This document shows positions 5,232 through 7,331 of a stretch of DNA of 7,331 bases, piece after piece. This stretch comes from Candidatus Cloacimonadota bacterium (lineage in GTDB: Bacteria > Cloacimonadota > Cloacimonadia > Cloacimonadales > TCS61): contig JAQICU010000064.1 in assembly GCA_027858325.1 (NCBI GenBank), forward strand, positions 1 to 7,331. Reading direction: 5' to 3'. Every line of letters starts with the position of its first letter. The first letter of the stretch is position 1. Made by a program: the position numbers and the translations under genes. The notes beneath the pieces were generated by a model that was not told the DNA's origin, made no database searches, and saw only the letters and a list, made by a program, of their open reading frames with translations.

Positions 5232-6881
5232 ATGCATATTTCCATTATGAAAATGGTTACTAAATTGAAGAAAATTATATTGATAATAAACCTGCTTTCC
5301 GCAGGGTTATTGCTATTTGCAGAGAATGTTACGATTGTTCAAACACAACCGATTGAAAATTCTCAAAGCAACATAAGTAGAGAAAATGTTATCTTCCTCG
5401 AAGATTTTGAAGATGGAATTGATTCCTGGACAACCTCTGATATTACTGACCCCGGCTCCTTTTGGAATACAACTACGTTCAATGCTTTTGGAGGAACCGG
5501 TAAATCATGGAGAATGGCTGATGAGAATATTTCACCTGATGGTGGATATGAAGACAGCTGGTATCAAGTTTTAGACACACCTGAAATTACCTTACCATCT
5601 TCAGGAAATTTAACTATACTTTTCGATCAATATAGAGCTATCGAAGAATTAGGCAGCAACGGCAATTTTAACGGATGGGACGGCTTTAATGTGCGCATTA
5701 GAAATACTGAACAGGATTATTCTGAAGCAGAAATTTTAACCGATTGCATACCTGCTTACAATAGTACAAGTTTATACAGTTTTGGCTTTGAACATAATGA
5801 AGATCCGGATGGAATCCCAGGGATTCCAGGTTGGGGTGGATCAACAGATTGGATTTCAACTTCAATTTCAATTCCTGCATCTTATATTGGAAGCGAAGTA
5901 ATAATCAGTTTTGTTTTTGCCTCTGATCCAAATACATCTACAGGGTCAAATCCTGAATTAACTGGCTTGTTTATAGATAACATTGATATTGCCGGAGTTT
6001 TTGTTAATGATGGAGAAGATGAAACCGGATTCATGAGTTTCTCCAATACTGTAAAAGGTGGAGATCTATGGCATGTAATGGAAGATCCTAGCGCTCCTTC
6101 CCCGCTTTATGCTCTTGGCTGTTTCGATACTGAGACATCATTTTACAATGCAAATATGCATAACTATATTTCAAGTGGAGATCTTATCATGCCTACAGAA
6201 GGTGAGATCCATTTTGATATGAAAATAAAAACTGAACTGGATGAATACTCTTTCCCTGAATGTGATTATTTCTCGGTTGAAGTAAGATATATTGCAGCAG
6301 TATACTATTATCCACCTGAGCCACCTATTGTTATCTGGTCAAATTGGAATTCTATTTCCAACCCATTAGGAGACCCTGAAATTGAAAATGTTGTATTTAC
6401 CGGTTCAGTTAGCAATTGGTCATATTTTTCAGATAATTGGAGCGGTTATAATGATCTTTCTTCTCTAGCTGATGAAACCATTCAACTTAGGATTGGATTA
6501 CATTCCAACGATGACATCCCTGATGGATTTGGATTAATGATAGATGATATTACACTTTCCGATTCAACCTATACTCATTCTAATAATGAGGTAATCCCAG
6601 CTTCAATGCCAGCAATGTACAATTATCCTAATCCATTCAACCCAACTACAACAATTTCATATAACTTAACAGAGGATTCCAATATTGAGCTTTCGATTTA
6701 TAATCTTAAAGGGCAGAAAGTAAAACAGCTTGTCAATGATCAGCTATCTGCAGGTCAGCATTCAGTTGTCTGGAACGGTACCGACCAAAATAACCAACCT
6801 GTTTCCAGTGGAATTTATCTGTATAAATTAAACTCCGGAAGCCATTATACCAGCACAAAGAAAATGATCTTACTTAAGTAA
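5232..6881 (+). CDS. Secreted protein with two jelly-roll-like (MAM/choice-of-anchor) domains and a T9SS-type sorting tail
   Basis: The first 30 residues contain a signal peptide (KLKK, then IILIINLLSAGLLLFA, probable cut before ENV). In-frame ATGs at 5232, 5247 and 5253 all keep it, and none has a visible Shine-Dalgarno, so the exact start is open. Residues about 54-255 begin IFLEDFEDGIDSW and end GLFIDNIDIAG; residues about 262-444 end GLMIDDITLSD. The shared opening and 'GL.IDdI' closing strands suggest two tandem beta-sandwich domains of the MAM/choice-of-anchor or immune-inhibitor-A type. Residues 456-549 form a FlgD-like/Por-secretion tail: MYNYPNPFNPTTTISYNL, IYNLKGQKVKQL, G-HSVVWNGTDQNNQPVSSG, IYLYKL, ending KKMILLK. 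No peptidase or glycosidase motif is visible, so the role is probably adhesion, binding or surface structure. The gene starts 3 bp after gap, suggesting co-transcription, and ends shortly before a terminator. Confidence 0.85.
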   Translation: MHISIMKMVTKLKKIILIINLLSAGLLLFAENVTIVQTQPIENSQSNISRENVIFLEDFEDGIDSWTTSDITDPGSFWNTTTFNAFGGTGKSWRMADENISPDGGYEDSWYQVLDTPEITLPSSGNLTILFDQYRAIEELGSNGNFNGWDGFNVRIRNTEQDYSEAEILTDCIPAYNSTSLYSFGFEHNEDPDGIPGIPGWGGSTDWISTSISIPASYIGSEVIISFVFASDPNTSTGSNPELTGLFIDNIDIAGVFVNDGEDETGFMSFSNTVKGGDLWHVMEDPSAPSPLYALGCFDTETSFYNANMHNYISSGDLIMPTEGEIHFDMKIKTELDEYSFPECDYFSVEVRYIAAVYYYPPEPPIVIWSNWNSISNPLGDPEIENVVFTGSVSNWSYFSDNWSGYNDLSSLADETIQLRIGLHSNDDIPDGFGLMIDDITLSDSTYTHSNNEVIPASMPAMYNYPNPFNPTTTISYNLTEDSNIELSIYNLKGQKVKQLVNDQLSAGQHSVVWNGTDQNNQPVSSGIYLYKLNSGSHYTSTKKMILLK

Positions 6882-6932
6882 TTACTTTCGGAATAGTTTA
6901 AATGTTTTAAGTAATAATTGATATTGAATTTT

Positions 6933-6970
6933 ACAGCCGTTCTGGAAAACACTGGAAGGGCTGTTTTTTT
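6933..6970 (+). terminator. Intrinsic terminator of the foldase-fba-gap-secreted protein unit
   Basis: ACAGCC (6933-6938) pairs perfectly with GGCTGT (6959-6964). TTC/GAA can extend the stem inward past one mismatch, and seven T residues follow (6964-6970). It lies about 50 bp after the stop of the secreted-protein gene and marks the end of the plus-strand transcription unit. Confidence 0.85.
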
Positions 6971-6975
6971 ATCTT

Positions 6976-7053
6976 GTATCCAAGCCCCAACCTGGATACA
7001 TTCTCAATAAATTGATCAAGGTTACTAAGCTGGGGCTTGGCAACCAGAACGTT
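6976..7053. repeat. Structured intergenic element with a perfect 10-bp inverted repeat and alternative hairpins
   Basis: CCAAGCCCCA (6980-6989) and TGGGGCTTGG (7031-7040) are perfect 10-bp inverted repeats 41 nt apart. Inside them AACCT (6989-6993) pairs with AGGTT (7019-7023), and TCAAT/ATTGA (7004-7008/7011-7015) can cap the structure. A competing hairpin forms from GTATCCA (6976-6982) and TGGATAC (6993-6999), using the same left arm. A third option, CTGG/CCAG (7030-7033/7044-7047), uses part of the right arm. This may be a dispersed palindromic repeat of REP type, or a structured RNA leader before the YggS gene. The pairing is directly visible; the function is unknown. Confidence 0.6.
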
Positions 7054-7154
7054 GTTAATGATAAGGTAATGGAAGACGTTCACTTCTTTTTCTTGCTTGA
7101 CACATTAATCTAATTAATTTCCGTTTATTAATAATTAATATAAGTGGGAAAGAA
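7054..7154. other. AT-rich upstream region of the YggS gene; no firm promoter seen
   Basis: A consensus-like TTGACA lies at 7097-7102 on the plus strand, but no acceptable -10 is found 16-18 bp downstream. The stretch 7103-7143 is mostly A and T, ending in TATAAG at 7139-7144, which is too close to the ATG. Some promoter must act here, because a terminator lies upstream, but I cannot place it. A weak GGGA (7146-7149) is the only Shine-Dalgarno-like sequence before the ATG at 7155. Confidence 0.35.
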
Positions 7155-7331
7155 ATGTCGTTATATGAAAATATTGAAATAATTAGAGAAAGGGTCAATA
7201 AAGCTGCATTAAAGGCAAATCATGATCCTAAAGATATCAAACTACTGGTAGTAACCAAAACCCAATCAATTGAAACTATTGAAGAAGCTCTTTCTAATAA
7301 TATTGAATTTATTGGTGAAAATAAAGTTCAG
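7155..7331 (+). CDS. YggS/PLPBP-family pyridoxal-phosphate homeostasis protein (partial, C-terminus off the right edge)
   Basis: The 59 visible codons match the N-terminus of the YggS/PROSC family: MSLYENIEIIRERVNKAALK, then IKLLVVTKTQSIETIEEAL, then FIGENKVQ. Lys35 in VVTKTQ is the residue that binds pyridoxal phosphate in this family, and IGENKVQ corresponds to the conserved GEN(R/K)VQ turn. These cytoplasmic proteins are single-domain TIM-barrel PLP binders that affect vitamin B6 and amino-acid balance and have no known catalytic turnover. The usual length is about 220-240 residues, so roughly three quarters lies beyond the window. The gene follows a terminator and a structured intergenic element, so it most likely starts a new transcription unit. 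Confidence 0.9.
   Translation, partial: MSLYENIEIIRERVNKAALKANHDPKDIKLLVVTKTQSIETIEEALSNNIEFIGENKVQ

Noticed and set aside
6874..6915. TTAAGTAAT repeated at 6874-6882 and 6907-6915, and a 12-bp palindrome AAGTAATTACTT at 6876-6887 over the stop codon.
   Set aside because: Short, AT-rich and partly coding; likely chance in this base composition.
7097..7102. TTGACA as the -35 of a YggS promoter.
   Set aside because: No acceptable -10 hexamer is present 16-18 bp downstream, so it may be a chance match.

Overview
The window is low-GC bacterial DNA: hand counts give about 36% in the gap gene and about 44% in the second half of fba. Two proteins point to the Fibrobacterota-Chlorobi-Bacteroidota (FCB) group. 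One is a PorV/PorQ-type outer-membrane barrel. The other is a secreted protein ending in a type IX secretion (T9SS/FlgD-like) sorting tail with the YPNPFNPTT motif. The style of that tail, with Shine-Dalgarno sites before most genes, recalls Candidatus Cloacimonadota or a relative; this placement is inference from pattern recognition only.

Layout: the left side (1-1310) is a minus-strand pair, a PTS EIIA (fructose/mannitol-type) domain protein followed by the PorV/PorQ-like barrel. The two overlap by 4 nt (ATGA), and the barrel gene runs off the left edge. A 113-bp divergent intergenic region holds a 6-bp inverted repeat followed by a T-tract. The plus strand then carries a parvulin-type foldase with TPRs, class II fructose-bisphosphate aldolase (fba), glyceraldehyde-3-phosphate dehydrogenase (gap), and a large secreted protein with two jelly-roll-like domains and the sorting tail. 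These genes are separated by 27, 97 and 3 bp and are closed by a clear intrinsic terminator at 6933-6970. After a structured intergenic region with a perfect 10-bp inverted repeat, a YggS/PLPBP-family gene starts and runs off the right edge.

Functionally, the window mixes two glycolytic enzymes with cell-envelope genes: a periplasmic or outer-membrane foldase, a PorV-type barrel and a T9SS-type cargo. The oddest feature is the foldase. Its signal peptide and its body lie in the same frame but are separated by an in-frame TGA at 1538-1540. The foldase also appears to contain two copies of a SurA/PrsA-like chaperone unit, only the second of which holds a parvulin-like domain. I found no phage, transposase, CRISPR or tRNA/rRNA genes. 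I see no convincing wholly new system; the recoding question and the two intergenic palindromic elements are the leads worth following.
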